Made by a program: the position numbers and the translations under genes | The notes under the pieces: generated by a model | Seen by the model: only the letters and a program-made list of their open reading frames with translations | What the model was told of the DNA's origin: nothing | The model's database searches: none | Shown: positions 16,512 through 25,573 of the stretch, one piece after another | How the letters are laid out: every line of letters begins with the position of its first letter | How positions within the stretch are numbered: the stretch's first letter is position 1 | Assembly: GCA_021766785.1 (NCBI GenBank) | Contig: JAICBP010000083.1 | Location: 106,201 to 147,054, forward strand | Direction: 5' to 3' | Length of the DNA: 40,854 nucleotides | Origin: Sulfurimonas sp. endosymbiont of Alviniconcha boucheti | GTDB taxonomy: Bacteria; Campylobacterota; Campylobacteria; Campylobacterales; Sulfurimonadaceae

Positions 16512-17510
16512 CTAGATCAGTTTAGCTTCGCGTTTGCCTTCTTTAATCTCACCAATAAGATAAGAACCCTCTGCTTTTTCAAGAACTGTGGCAACACTCT
16601 TCTCTTCGACAACAAGTATCATTCCTACACCCATGTTAAATGCTCTAAACATCTCTGAACGCTCTACATACTCACTCATAAGCTCAAAGATAGGAAGAAC
16701 ACGAATAGTATCTTCATCTACTACAGCCATTAAATTCTCAGGAAGAACACGAGGAAGGTTTTCTACTATACCACCACCTGTAATATGTGCCATAGCTACT
16801 ATCTCATCTTTAAGAGTTTTAAAAGTTTTTACATAAATATTTGTTGGTGTCAGAAGTGTCTCTATAAGGCTTTTACCGCAAAACTCATCTTCAAATTTCA
16901 TACCCATCTTTTCAAAAAGAACTTTACGGGCTAATGAAAAGCCATTTGAGTGAAGTCCTGAAGATGGAAGTGCTATAAGTTTATGACCAGCACGAACAAG
17001 ACTTACTCTGTCCATCTCTGACTTCTCTGCTACACCTACTGCAAAACCAGCAAGATCATAATCATCCTCAGAGTACATACCAGGCATCTCAGCAGTCTCT
17101 CCACCGATAAGAGCACACTCAGATTGCTTACAGCCTTCGGCTATACCAGCTACTACATTTGTCGCATTTAAAACATCTAGCTTCCCAGTTGCATAGTAGT
17201 CAAGAAAGAAAGAGGGTGTCCCAAAATTACAAATAAGATCATTGACACACATAGCTACAAGATCAATACCTACAGTATTGTGTATCCCGCTATCTATAGC
17301 AAGCTTGAGCTTTGTCCCAACGCCATCAGTTGCTGCTAACATTACAGGTTCTTTAAAGCCAGTTGGCAGTTCAAATGCACCAGCGAATGAACCTATCCCT
17401 CCTATCACTCCTGGAATCTTTGTCGCTTTTACAAGTGGCTTAATATTTTCAACAAAATTATTTCCAGCATCAATATCTACACCAGCATCTTTATAACTAA
17501 TTTGACTCAT
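16512..17510 (-). CDS. purM: Phosphoribosylformylglycinamidine cyclo-ligase
   Basis: PurM closes the imidazole ring in purine synthesis (FGAM + ATP to AIR). The 332-residue protein has the expected N-terminal SYKDAGVDIDAGN, the GGIGSFAGAFE loop, MLAATDGVGTKLKLA, LVAMCVNDLICNFG, IGGETAEMPGMY and the C-terminal GGGIVENLPRVLP, all PurM signatures, and it is full length. GTGGAG lies just upstream of the ATG. It starts divergently from the SpeE-like/coaE/dapF group and is separated from kdsD downstream by 110 bases, which contain no other gene but include the kdsD promoter candidate. Confidence 0.96.
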   Translation of the reverse strand: MSQISYKDAGVDIDAGNNFVENIKPLVKATKIPGVIGGIGSFAGAFELPTGFKEPVMLAATDGVGTKLKLAIDSGIHNTVGIDLVAMCVNDLICNFGTPSFFLDYYATGKLDVLNATNVVAGIAEGCKQSECALIGGETAEMPGMYSEDDYDLAGFAVGVAEKSEMDRVSLVRAGHKLIALPSSGLHSNGFSLARKVLFEKMGMKFEDEFCGKSLIETLLTPTNIYVKTFKTLKDEIVAMAHITGGGIVENLPRVLPENLMAVVDEDTIRVLPIFELMSEYVERSEMFRAFNMGVGMILVVEEKSVATVLEKAEGSYLIGEIKEGKREAKLI

Positions 17511-17686
17511 TTTTTCTCCACATTAGAGGTATATCATACTTATTTGCAAAAAAAGAAGATAGGTAAGTTTTTTATAATCTACTCTTTTACCTTTAACTTT
17601 ATCATAAATATTATGTAATTATATCTTTATTAAGTAAAATTAATCCAAAAGTGGTTAAAATCGCACCAATAAAGAAGGAAATATTA

Positions 17687-18232
17687 ATGAAAGAGTTTAT
17701 ATATAATGAAATGATGGTTCATGTTGGCGTTTGTACAAATAAGAGCCCTAAAAATGTATTAGTAATCAGTGAAAATGCTACAGGTTTTGTTACCGAAATA
17801 CAGAAGCATGATGGCATCGGTTGTAATGTTATCTCTGAAAATATAGACTTATTACGTGATGTAAAAGATGCATCTTATGATGTAGTCATCACAGAGATGG
17901 ATGCTAATGCAGCTGTACTTGCTCACTACAATCGTGTACTAAAGGCTGATGGCCTTTTAGTAACAACTATCCCTCCACTTAGTGAGACACAAGCAAATAA
18001 GCAAATTATGGAAGTTCTTGGTAAATATACAAAAATAATTATGCCCTTTCATGTAGGTAACAACAATCTATCACTTTTAGCATCTAAAGAGTACCATCCA
18101 ACTGCTGATCTCATTTTACACCGTGCAGATATGCTTGATGGTTTACAATACTATAATTGTGATGTACATATTGGTGCATTTGCTATGGGTAACCACATTA
18201 GAAAAGAGTACCTAGGGATCATTAAAAACTAA
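17687..18232 (+). CDS. Short SpeE-like (spermidine synthase family) protein
   Basis: This 181-residue protein resembles the atypical spermidine synthase of Helicobacter: NEMMVHVGVCTNKSPKNVLVI near the N-terminus and YYNCDVHIGAFAM near the C-terminus correspond to the core Rossmann domain and terminal segment. It lacks the N-terminal beta-strand domain (about 60 residues), and the glycine-rich loop of classic SpeE (GGGDGG) reads ENATGF. The catalytic DxxDP-type motif after the sixth strand reads TEMDANAA. Either it is a very divergent aminopropyltransferase or it is inactive. I chose ATG at 17687 with AAGGA 7 bases upstream; a GTG at 17651 lacks support. Its stop is directly followed by the coaE ATG, so the two are co-translated. 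Confidence 0.7.
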   Translation: MKEFIYNEMMVHVGVCTNKSPKNVLVISENATGFVTEIQKHDGIGCNVISENIDLLRDVKDASYDVVITEMDANAAVLAHYNRVLKADGLLVTTIPPLSETQANKQIMEVLGKYTKIIMPFHVGNNNLSLLASKEYHPTADLILHRADMLDGLQYYNCDVHIGAFAMGNHIRKEYLGIIKN

Positions 18233-18829
18233 ATGGCTTATGAGTATGCTATTGCACTGACTGGGAGTATCGCTACTGGGAAAAGTACTGTTGCTTCACT
18301 TTTAATGCTCAATGGTATGCGCATTATTGATGCTGATACCATAAGTCATGAGATTCTCGATAATTCTGTATCTTGGGTTAAAAAGACTTATGGAAGTGAG
18401 TATTTAAGTTTAGGAAAGGTCGATCGCACAAAGCTTGGGACTTTTGTCTTCTCAAATAGAGAAGCAAAAAGAACTTTAGAAGAGTTTTTACACCCTAAAA
18501 TCCGTACTGAGATACTCAAACGTAGTGAGAAGCAGGACAAACTCAAGTTTCCCTACCTCATAGACATCCCACTCTTTTTTGAAAATAACTCTTATGATAT
18601 TAAGGAGAGTGTTGTCGTTTTTACTCCAGCAGATGTACAACTTGAACGTTTTATGAAACGAAATGGCTACTCTAAAGAGGAGTCATTAAATAGAATCGCT
18701 ACACAACTTCCTATACAGGAAAAAAGAGAGAGAGCAACTTGGGTAATAGACAACTCAAAAGATCTTAAACATCTTCAACAAGAGTGTGAGAATTTTGTAG
18801 CAATCATTAAAAAGAAGTATTTAAAGTAG
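18233..18829 (+). CDS. coaE: Dephospho-CoA kinase
   Basis: CoaE phosphorylates dephospho-CoA in the last step of CoA synthesis. The 198-residue protein has the P-loop TGSIATGKST (10-19), IIDADTISHEIL (about 31-42) with the DAD motif of the family, FLHPKIRTEI (about 84) and DIPLFFENN (about 105). The length is standard. The ATG starts immediately after the stop of the SpeE-like gene and dapF follows after 9 bases, so the three form one operon. Confidence 0.95.
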   Translation: MAYEYAIALTGSIATGKSTVASLLMLNGMRIIDADTISHEILDNSVSWVKKTYGSEYLSLGKVDRTKLGTFVFSNREAKRTLEEFLHPKIRTEILKRSEKQDKLKFPYLIDIPLFFENNSYDIKESVVVFTPADVQLERFMKRNGYSKEESLNRIATQLPIQEKRERATWVIDNSKDLKHLQQECENFVAIIKKKYLK

Positions 18830-18838
18830 GAGAGTGAG

Positions 18839-19594
18839 ATGCAGTTAGCAAAGTATAGTGCCAATGGAAATGATTTTGTTCTATTTTTTAATGAAGTCAA
18901 AGAGGATAGAACAGAGTTAGCAAAAGAGCTTTGCCATCGTCAAAATGGTGTGGGTGCTGATGGACTTATAGTTGTACTACCTCATGAAACTCTCGACTTT
19001 GAGTGGCAGTTTTACAATGCTGATGGCAGTCATGCAGATATGTGTGGTAATGGGTCTCGTGCCTGTGCACACTTCGCATTTACACAGGGACTTGCCAAAG
19101 AGAAAATGAGTTTTTTAACTGGTGCAGGTGTGATAAACGCCGAAGTGAGAAAGTGGACTCCTAAAAGTGCGATGGTAAAGAGTGAACTAACCTCACCAGA
19201 GATACTTGAGAAAGGTATCAAGCATAATGGTAATACATGGTGGCTTATCAACACTGGTGTACCTCATCTAGTTTGCATACAAGACAATGTCAGTAATTTT
19301 GATCTAAAAGAAGCAAATGAACTACGTTTTAAATACAATGCAAATGTAAATATCTGCTGTATTGTAGGTGAAAATATGCGGGTAAGAACCTATGAACGAG
19401 GAGTAGAGGATGAAACACTAGCATGTGGTACAGGGATGGCAGCTTGTTTTTACAGAGCTTTGCAAGAGGGTTTAATAAACCAGAGTATAGAAGTCTATCC
19501 AACAAGTGGTGAGACGCTTTACCTTGGTACGAATGAGAAAACAATTACTTTTGAAGGTCGAGTTGTCAATACTTTTAATACAGAGTGGGAGTAA
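18839..19594 (+). CDS. dapF: Diaminopimelate epimerase
   Basis: DapF interconverts LL- and meso-diaminopimelate for lysine and peptidoglycan synthesis. The 251-residue protein has the two catalytic cysteines in their classic settings: MCGNGSRACAHF (near 68) and LACGTGMAACF (near 198). KYSANGNDFVLF at the N-terminus and RTYERGVEDETLACG are also typical. It is slightly shorter than the approximately 275 residues common in other phyla, as in other Campylobacterota. TAGGAGAG lies before the start. Confidence 0.96.
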   Translation: MQLAKYSANGNDFVLFFNEVKEDRTELAKELCHRQNGVGADGLIVVLPHETLDFEWQFYNADGSHADMCGNGSRACAHFAFTQGLAKEKMSFLTGAGVINAEVRKWTPKSAMVKSELTSPEILEKGIKHNGNTWWLINTGVPHLVCIQDNVSNFDLKEANELRFKYNANVNICCIVGENMRVRTYERGVEDETLACGTGMAACFYRALQEGLINQSIEVYPTSGETLYLGTNEKTITFEGRVVNTFNTEWE

Positions 19595-19637
19595 ACCCAC
19601 ATATAGAAAAAAGAAGCGAAAATGACAAGTTCATCAC

Positions 19638-20705
19638 TTAGAGTCCAGCTGCCTCGACAATTTTTGCTTGATTATCAGCTATAAGTGGTTCGATAACTTC
19701 ATCAAGAAGTCCACCATTCATAATCTCATTTAAACGATAAAGAGTAAGGTTAATTCTATGATCACTCATACGGTTTTGTGGGTAGTTGTATGTGCGAATG
19801 CGTCCTGATCTATCTCCACTTCCTACTTGTGCTGCACGTTCTGCTGCATTTTCAGACTGTTTGGCTTGCATCTCTAAATCAAAAAGTCTTGCTTTAAGAA
19901 CTTTCATAGCTTTTTCACGGTTTTTGTGTTGTGATTTCTGATCTTGGTTTGTTACTACCAAACCGGTAGGCAAGTGAGTAATACGTACTGCTGAATCAGT
20001 AGTATTTACTGACTGACCACCACATCCAGAAGAGCGCATCACATCTATTTTTAAATCTTTATCTTCAATCGTCACTTCAACATCATCAACTTCTGGCATT
20101 ACTGCTACTGTTATTGCTGAAGTGTGAACACGACCTTGAGACTCTGTTTGAGGGACACGCTGTACACGGTGTGTCCCACCTTCATATTTCAACCGACTAT
20201 AGACCTGTTCACCCTTAATAAGAGCAGTGACTTCTTTATATCCACCTGCATCGGATGGAGAGCTAGATATGAGTTCTATCTTCCACTCTCTAAGGTCTGC
20301 ATAGCGAGTATAGGCATCAAAAAGATCACCTACAAAGATAGCCGCTTCATCACCACCAGCACCAGCACGAAGTTCCACAATAATATTTCTATCATCATTT
20401 GGATCTTTTGGAAGGAGTAGTACTTTTATCTCTTCTTCAAGTTCTTGTTTACGAGGTTCAAGTTCTTTCAGTTCCTCTTTTGCCATTTCACCCATTTCAG
20501 CATCACTAAGCATCTCTTTTGTATCAGCGATATCTACGATAAGAGTTTGATACTCTTTAGCTTTTTCTACTATTGGTAAAAGATTTGATTGTTCTCTTGA
20601 AAGGTCTGTCATACGTTTGATGTCAGAAGTGATGTCAGGAGAACTTAGCATCTCGCCAAGTTCATTATAACGGTTGATAAACGGTGTGAGTTTATCTGCG
20701 AGCAT
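19638..20705 (-). CDS. prfA: Peptide chain release factor 1
   Basis: RF1 ends translation at UAA and UAG. The 355-residue protein has the GGQ loop in [18 protein letters not shown] (near 228-245), whose Gln triggers peptide release, [14 protein letters not shown] (near 110) and [19 protein letters not shown] (near 182-200), the codon-recognition region with the PxT-type motif. It lies 14 bases downstream of rpsT and is probably co-transcribed. It converges with dapF, with no clear terminator between them. Confidence 0.97.
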   Translation of the reverse strand: MLADKLTPFINRYNELGEMLSSPDITSDIKRMTDLSREQSNLLPIVEKAKEYQTLIVDIADTKEMLSDAEMGEMAKEELKELEPRKQELEEEIKVLLLPKDPNDDRNIIVELRAGAGGDEAAIFVGDLFDAYTRYADLREWKIELISSSPSDAGGYKEVTALIKGEQVYSRLKYEGGTHRVQRVPQTESQGRVHTSAITVAVMPEVDDVEVTIEDKDLKIDVMRSSGCGGQSVNTTDSAVRITHLPTGLVVTNQDQKSQHKNREKAMKVLKARLFDLEMQAKQSENAAERAAQVGSGDRSGRIRTYNYPQNRMSDHRINLTLYRLNEIMNGGLLDEVIEPLIADNQAKIVEAAGL

Positions 20706-20719
20706 AATTTATGCTCTAA

Positions 20720-20980
20720 TTATAGTGCGTTTACAGATTTATGTAGACGACTTACTTTTCGAGCGGCAGTCTCTTTTTTAAGAACACCTTTGCTTACAAA
20801 TTTGTGAATTTGTTGATTAGCAACTTTTAGTGCTATCGTCGCTTCTTCTTTGTTACCAGCTTCTACTGCCGAATTAACATCTTTAACGATATTTTTAAGA
20901 CGTGTTCTGTAAAAACGGTTACGTTCTGTACGAACGATTGTTTGACGAATTCTCTTAATTGATGACTTATGATTTGCCAT
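20720..20980 (-). CDS. rpsT: 30S ribosomal protein S20
   Basis: S20 binds 16S rRNA early in assembly of the small subunit. The 86-residue, strongly basic protein starts [13 protein letters not shown], and [21 protein letters not shown] matches the conserved C-terminal helix region. AAAAAGGAC precedes the start. It is followed by prfA. A TATTAT at 21011-21016 on the minus strand is a possible -10 box. Confidence 0.97.
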   Translation of the reverse strand: MANHKSSIKRIRQTIVRTERNRFYRTRLKNIVKDVNSAVEAGNKEEATIALKVANQQIHKFVSKGVLKKETAARKVSRLHKSVNAL

Positions 20981-21124
20981 TTTTAGTCCTTTTTGGAATT
21001 TAAGTGCGCAATAATAGCTTAAAGATAATTAAAATTAAGTTAAAGGGTGGTAAAATACCCTAAATGTTAGTTGGACTGTTTCGTGACCATTTGCATTTTA
21101 CAGATAAAAGACAGGGAAATAGAG

Positions 21125-22465
21125 ATGGAACTATTTGGTACAGATGGTGTTAGAGGTAAAGCAGGTACTTTTTTAAGCGCTCAAGTAGCAATGAAAGTAG
21201 CAATGGCGGCTGGGATATACCTCAAAAAGAGTGCCAAGACAAATAAAATACTCGTAGGCAAAGATACACGCCGAAGTGGTTATATGATAGAAAATGCCAT
21301 AGTATGTGGGTTAACTGCTGTTGGATTTGATGTTATTCAGATAGGACCTATGCCTACTCCTGCCATTGCATTTATTACAGAAAATATGCGCTGTGATGCT
21401 GGAATAATGATCTCAGCTTCACACAACTCCTATGAAGATAATGGTATAAAATTCTTTGATGGAAAAGGAGATAAGTTTCCTTGTGAGGTTGAGGAGGAGA
21501 TAGAGAGGATCTATTTTGACAGTGATACAATTTATGCAGCTCAAGCAACTACAAAATCTATAGGAAAGGCAAAACGTATAGATGATGTCATAGGTCGTTA
21601 TATAGTTCAGCTCAAAAACTCTTTTCCACGTTGTCTTACTCTACAGGGGATGCGTATTGTCTTAGATACAGCTAATGGTGCTGCATATAAAGTGGGGCCG
21701 ACCATACTTGAAGAGTTAGGTGCTGATGTTATAGTAATGCATAACAAACCTAATGGTTTTAATATCAATGAAGGGTGTGGTGCACTATACCCTAAAAATG
21801 TAAGCGAAGCCGTTATTCAGTACAGAGCAGATTTAGGTATTGCTCTTGATGGAGATGCTGATAGACTTGTTGTGGTAGATGAAAGAGGTGAAGTGATTGA
21901 TGGTGACCAACTCCTCGGTGCTCTTGGTGTGCATCTTAATAAGCTTGGACTTCTCAAGGGTAGTGGTATTGTTACAACTGTGATGAGCAATCAAGGTCTC
22001 GATGATTATATGCAAGAGAATGGAATAAAACTCTGGCGTTCAAATGTTGGAGATAAACATGTTTTAGAGATTATGAAGAGAGAAGGCATTAATTTTGGTG
22101 GTGAACAGAGTGGGCATGTGATTATGCATGATTTTGCAAAAACAGGAGATGGACTTGTGAGTGCTTTACAAGTACTTGCCCTTCTTATAGATAAAAAACA
22201 ATTTGCCTCAGAAGCACTACGCCCTTTTCCTCTCTACCCACAAAAGTTGATAAATCTTCAAGTAAGAACAAAAAAACCTCTTAATGAAATAGAGAGTCTC
22301 GATGAAAGGCTCAAAGCTCTTGAAGAAGAGGGAATAAGACAACTTGTGCGATATTCAGGAACTGAAAATAAGCTTCGCATACTTCTTGAAGCTAAAGATG
22401 CAAAGCTTATAAATCAACGAATGAGAGAACTGAGTGACTTCTTTAGTAAAGCTCTCAATGCCTAG
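21125..22465 (+). CDS. glmM: Phosphoglucosamine mutase
   Basis: GlmM converts glucosamine 6-phosphate to glucosamine 1-phosphate for UDP-GlcNAc synthesis. The 446-residue protein begins [13 protein letters not shown], has the phosphoserine loop [17 protein letters not shown] (near 97-113, with Ser as the active-site residue), the Mg-binding DGDADR (near 240), the sugar loop GGEQSGH (near 325) and the phosphate loop [12 protein letters not shown] near the end. ATG at 21125 fits both the homologous N-terminus and an upstream AGGGA; longer in-frame starts at 21071 would add residues unrelated to the family. It overlaps lspA by 8 nt. Confidence 0.97.
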   Translation: MELFGTDGVRGKAGTFLSAQVAMKVAMAAGIYLKKSAKTNKILVGKDTRRSGYMIENAIVCGLTAVGFDVIQIGPMPTPAIAFITENMRCDAGIMISASHNSYEDNGIKFFDGKGDKFPCEVEEEIERIYFDSDTIYAAQATTKSIGKAKRIDDVIGRYIVQLKNSFPRCLTLQGMRIVLDTANGAAYKVGPTILEELGADVIVMHNKPNGFNINEGCGALYPKNVSEAVIQYRADLGIALDGDADRLVVVDERGEVIDGDQLLGALGVHLNKLGLLKGSGIVTTVMSNQGLDDYMQENGIKLWRSNVGDKHVLEIMKREGINFGGEQSGHVIMHDFAKTGDGLVSALQVLALLIDKKQFASEALRPFPLYPQKLINLQVRTKKPLNEIESLDERLKALEEEGIRQLVRYSGTENKLRILLEAKDAKLINQRMRELSDFFSKALNA

Positions 22466-22940
22466 GTCAAATTATATGTTGCGTTTATTAACAGTTTTAC
22501 TTTTTATGCTTGTAGGTATTTTTATAATAGATCAAACTATTAAGTCACTCTTTTTAGATGGGTACAGATATTACAGTGAATATATGGATTTAATTCTTGT
22601 TTACAATAAAGGTGTTGCATTTTCAATGTTTAGTTTTCTTGCAGAATATTTAAAATATTTACAATTACTTCTCATTATAGGTGTACTTGCTTATGCTATT
22701 TATCTTCAAAAAATTTGCTATGCACTACCTATCGGTATTTTACTTGGTGGAGCATTTTCAAATGTTTATGATAGGTTTATTCATGAGGGTGTAGTAGATA
22801 TGTTTTATTATCATGCTTGGCCTTATCCTCTCTTTGGACAGGATGGTTTTGCTGTTTTTAACTTTGCAGATGTGATGATAGATTTTGCAATTATTTGGTT
22901 ACTCGTGCTAAATTATAAACCAAAACTTTGTAAAAGCTAG
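22458..22940 (+). CDS. lspA: Lipoprotein signal peptidase II
   Basis: LspA is the inner-membrane aspartyl protease that removes signal peptides from prolipoproteins. The 160-residue protein has four membrane segments and the family motifs [10 protein letters not shown] (near residue 26), NKGVAFSMF (near 52), [11 protein letters not shown] (near 98) and FNFADVMID (near 134); the catalytic aspartates are in YDR and FAD. ATG at 22458 overlaps the glmM stop by 8 nt; ATG at 22476 is an equally possible start and lacks only six residues. Neither has a strong ribosome site, so coupling to glmM translation is likely. Confidence 0.95.
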   Translation: MPRSNYMLRLLTVLLFMLVGIFIIDQTIKSLFLDGYRYYSEYMDLILVYNKGVAFSMFSFLAEYLKYLQLLLIIGVLAYAIYLQKICYALPIGILLGGAFSNVYDRFIHEGVVDMFYYHAWPYPLFGQDGFAVFNFADVMIDFAIIWLLVLNYKPKLCKS

Positions 22941-23014
22941 ATAAAAGCAGTTTTATGTTAAAATAAGCAAAATAAAATAGTCCAATTGGCTATCATTTAA
23001 TATAAAGGAAATTG

Positions 23015-24307
23015 ATGGAAATCAAATCAACAAAAATCAACACTGCAAATGCAGAGCTTACTGCAACGATCTCTATGGATGAAATAAACGCCAATATTGA
23101 CAAAATTGCTAAACAACTTAGTAAGACTGCAAATGTTCAAGGTTTTCGTAAAGGTAAAGTACCTATAGCTATTGTAAAGAAGCAATATGGTAAAAAATTA
23201 GTAGAAGATGCTGAATCCGAAGCACTCCGTGAGCTTCTTGCTAAAGGATTAAAAGAGTTAGAAATTGCAAATGAATCTTTACTTGGTGAACCCAATATTA
23301 CTAAATTTGACAAAAGTGATGACAAAATAGAAGTAGCTATAAAAGTTGCTATTCGTCCAACTATTGATCTAAGTGATGTTTCTTCATCTGTTCCTGACTT
23401 TACAAAACCAGAGAGTAGTGATGCAGATGTTGATGCTCGTATTAAGACTTTAGCAGAGTCTCAAGCTCCATTAGTAGATATTAAACGTAACCGAAAGATG
23501 AGACTTGGTGATACTGCTATTATTGACTTTGAAGGTTTTATTGATGGTGTGGCGTTTGATGGTGGTAAGGCAGAAGGTCATGCACTTGAACTTGGTTCAA
23601 ATCAGTTCATCCCAGGTTTTGAAGATCAACTTGTTGGTGTTAAACGTGATGAAGAGGTAACAATTAATGTTACTTTTCCTGAGAACTATGGTGGTGACTT
23701 AGCTGGTAAAGATGCTGAATTTAAAGTAAATGTAGTAGGTATAAAAGTAAAAGAAGAAGTAGAGATCAATGATGAATTAGCTGCTAAAATACTTCCAGGC
23801 GAAGAAAATGCCACTTTAGAAAAACTGAAAGAACAGGTAAAAACTCAATTAGAGAATGAAGCTCTTAGTAAGCTTTATAATGAAGATCTAAAACCAAAAC
23901 TTCTTGAGACATTAGTGAACTCTTTACATTTTGATCTTCCTGAGTCTATTGTTGAGCAAGAGATAGATATGGCTCTTAACAAGAAAGCCTCAACTATGAG
24001 TGAAGATGAGATCAACGAGCTTCGTGAGAACCAAGACAAAGTAAATGAACTCCGTGAGACTTTCCGTGAGGAAGCTGTAAAAAGTGTAAAAGCTACTTTC
24101 ATCATCGATACTATCGCACTTGAAAAAAATATAAAAATACAAGAGCAAGAAATTATGCAGACTATCTACTTCGAAGCTATGCAGATGGGTCAAGACCCTC
24201 AAAAAGCATATGAGCACTACAAAGATGCAGGGTACCTTCCAGCTATTCAAATGTCAATGCTAGAAGATAGAGTTCTCTCTACTCTTCTTAATGAAAAGTT
24301 AGCATAA
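23015..24307 (+). CDS. tig: Trigger factor chaperone
   Basis: Trigger factor binds the ribosome exit tunnel and helps nascent chains fold. The 430-residue protein has the ribosome-binding loop GFRKGKVPIAIV (near 43-54; canonical GFRxGKxP), an FKBP-type prolyl isomerase domain (about 150-230, GDTAIIDFEGFIDGVAFDGG) and the long helical C-terminal domain. ATG at 23015 has AGGA 5 bases upstream; a TTG one codon earlier is too close. It starts the tig-clpP-def order common in this phylum, with clpP 3 bases after its stop. Confidence 0.97.
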   Translation: MEIKSTKINTANAELTATISMDEINANIDKIAKQLSKTANVQGFRKGKVPIAIVKKQYGKKLVEDAESEALRELLAKGLKELEIANESLLGEPNITKFDKSDDKIEVAIKVAIRPTIDLSDVSSSVPDFTKPESSDADVDARIKTLAESQAPLVDIKRNRKMRLGDTAIIDFEGFIDGVAFDGGKAEGHALELGSNQFIPGFEDQLVGVKRDEEVTINVTFPENYGGDLAGKDAEFKVNVVGIKVKEEVEINDELAAKILPGEENATLEKLKEQVKTQLENEALSKLYNEDLKPKLLETLVNSLHFDLPESIVEQEIDMALNKKASTMSEDEINELRENQDKVNELRETFREEAVKSVKATFIIDTIALEKNIKIQEQEIMQTIYFEAMQMGQDPQKAYEHYKDAGYLPAIQMSMLEDRVLSTLLNEKLA

Positions 24308-24310
24308 ATC

Positions 24311-24901
24311 ATGTCGTATATTCCTTATGTAGTAGAGAAAACAGGGCGTGGTGAACGTTCTTATGATATCTATTCTCGTCTTCTTAAAGACAGAATTGTT
24401 ATGCTTAGTGGAGAGGTCAATGATGCTGTTGCCTCTACTATAGTGGCACAGTTTCTATTTCTTGAAGCAGAAGATCCAGAGAAAGATATCTATTTTTATA
24501 TTAACTCTCCAGGTGGTGTTGTTACTGCTGGTATGGCGATCTTTGATACCATGAATTATATCCGTCCTGCTGTTGCTACTATCTGCATCGGTCAAGCAGC
24601 TTCTATGGGTGCATTTCTTTTAAGTTCTGGTGAAAAGGGCAAGCGTTATGCCCTCCCTCATGCTCGCATTATGATTCACCAGCCTTTAGGTGGTGCTCAA
24701 GGTCAAGCAACAGATATTCAGATTCAAGCAGAAGAGATTCTTCGTATGAAAGCTGAGCTTAATAGTATCTTAGCAAAAAATACAGGTAAAACACTAAAAC
24801 AAGTTGAAAAAGATACAGATCGTGATAATTTTATGAGTGCAAATGAAGCAAAAAAATATGGTATGATTGATGAAGTACTACAAAAAAATGACAAAAAATA
24901 A
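24311..24901 (+). CDS. clpP: ATP-dependent Clp protease proteolytic subunit
   Basis: ClpP is the barrel-shaped serine protease that degrades proteins unfolded by ClpX or ClpA. The 196-residue protein has the catalytic Ser in [11 protein letters not shown] (near 97), His in [10 protein letters not shown] (near 122) and Asp in [10 protein letters not shown] (near 171), with the usual N-terminal [18 protein letters not shown]. It is 3 bases downstream of tig. def follows 72 bases later. Confidence 0.98.
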   Translation: MSYIPYVVEKTGRGERSYDIYSRLLKDRIVMLSGEVNDAVASTIVAQFLFLEAEDPEKDIYFYINSPGGVVTAGMAIFDTMNYIRPAVATICIGQAASMGAFLLSSGEKGKRYALPHARIMIHQPLGGAQGQATDIQIQAEEILRMKAELNSILAKNTGKTLKQVEKDTDRDNFMSANEAKKYGMIDEVLQKNDKK

Positions 24902-24973
24902 AGAAAAAAGAAAAGAATTTTCCAATGCTAAAAAAATATTGATTACTCTTTAGCGTCTAAGTAGAGAATTTAC

Positions 24974-25495
24974 ATGAAATTAAATATAATAGAGTACCCA
25001 GATAAAAGATTAAAACTTAAATCAAAAGAAGTAAAAAATTTTGACAAGAGACTCCATCTCTTACTCGATGATATGTATTCTATTATGATAAATACAAATG
25101 GTATAGGTCTTGCAGCTATTCAGGTAGCACACCCAATTCGTGCTTTTATTGTAAATATTCCAAATGAAGAGGATGAGCAAGATCAAAAAAATCTTTTGGA
25201 GATTATAAATCCAGTTATCATAAAAAGTGCTGGAGAAACTACTTACCAAGAGGGGTGTTTAAGTGTACCTAAATTTTATGAAGAGATCAAACGCCATAAA
25301 ACAGTTACACTTAACTACCAAGATAGAGAGGGTAATAGAAAAACCCTTGAGGCAGATGAACTTTTAGCTATTGCAATCCAACACGAGATAGATCATTTAG
25401 AAGGAATTCTTTTTATAGACAAACTCTCTTATGGACGTCGAAAAAAGTTTGAAAAAGAGTATAAGCGTATGAAAAAAGAGAAAAAATCCTCATAA
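24974..25495 (+). CDS. def: Peptide deformylase
   Basis: Def removes the formyl group from the N-terminal Met of new proteins using a bound Fe2+ or Zn2+. The 173-residue protein has all three family motifs: GIGLAAIQVA (near 44), EGCLSVP (near 92, Cys ligand) and QHEIDHLEG (near 135, two His ligands and catalytic Glu). The usual first motif GxGLAAxQ is matched. A palindrome and candidate terminator overlaps and follows its stop codon. Confidence 0.97.
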   Translation: MKLNIIEYPDKRLKLKSKEVKNFDKRLHLLLDDMYSIMINTNGIGLAAIQVAHPIRAFIVNIPNEEDEQDQKNLLEIINPVIIKSAGETTYQEGCLSVPKFYEEIKRHKTVTLNYQDREGNRKTLEADELLAIAIQHEIDHLEGILFIDKLSYGRRKKFEKEYKRMKKEKKSS

Positions 25496-25516
25496 ATATG
25501 ACAATTTGTCATATTT
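25494..25516 (+). terminator. Hairpin after def, candidate rho-independent terminator
   Basis: The arms AAATATGAC (25494-25502) and GTCATATTT (25508-25516) are perfect complements around a 5-base loop AATTT, and the right arm runs into a T-rich TCTTCT stretch. It begins within the def stop codon and lies between def and comM. The arms are AT-rich, so the stem is weak. The same sequence read as DNA is a near-perfect dyad (ATATGACAA-T-TTGTCATAT) that could be a protein-binding site. Confidence 0.5.
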
Positions 25517-25573
25517 TCTTCTACATCTAAAAAATCACGATACTATTCACTATCTCTAATAAAGGTAATTCTT

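Noticed and set aside
17651-17686. GTG start for the SpeE-like gene
   Set aside because: The ATG at 17687 has a good AAGGA site, and the extra residues show no resemblance to the family.
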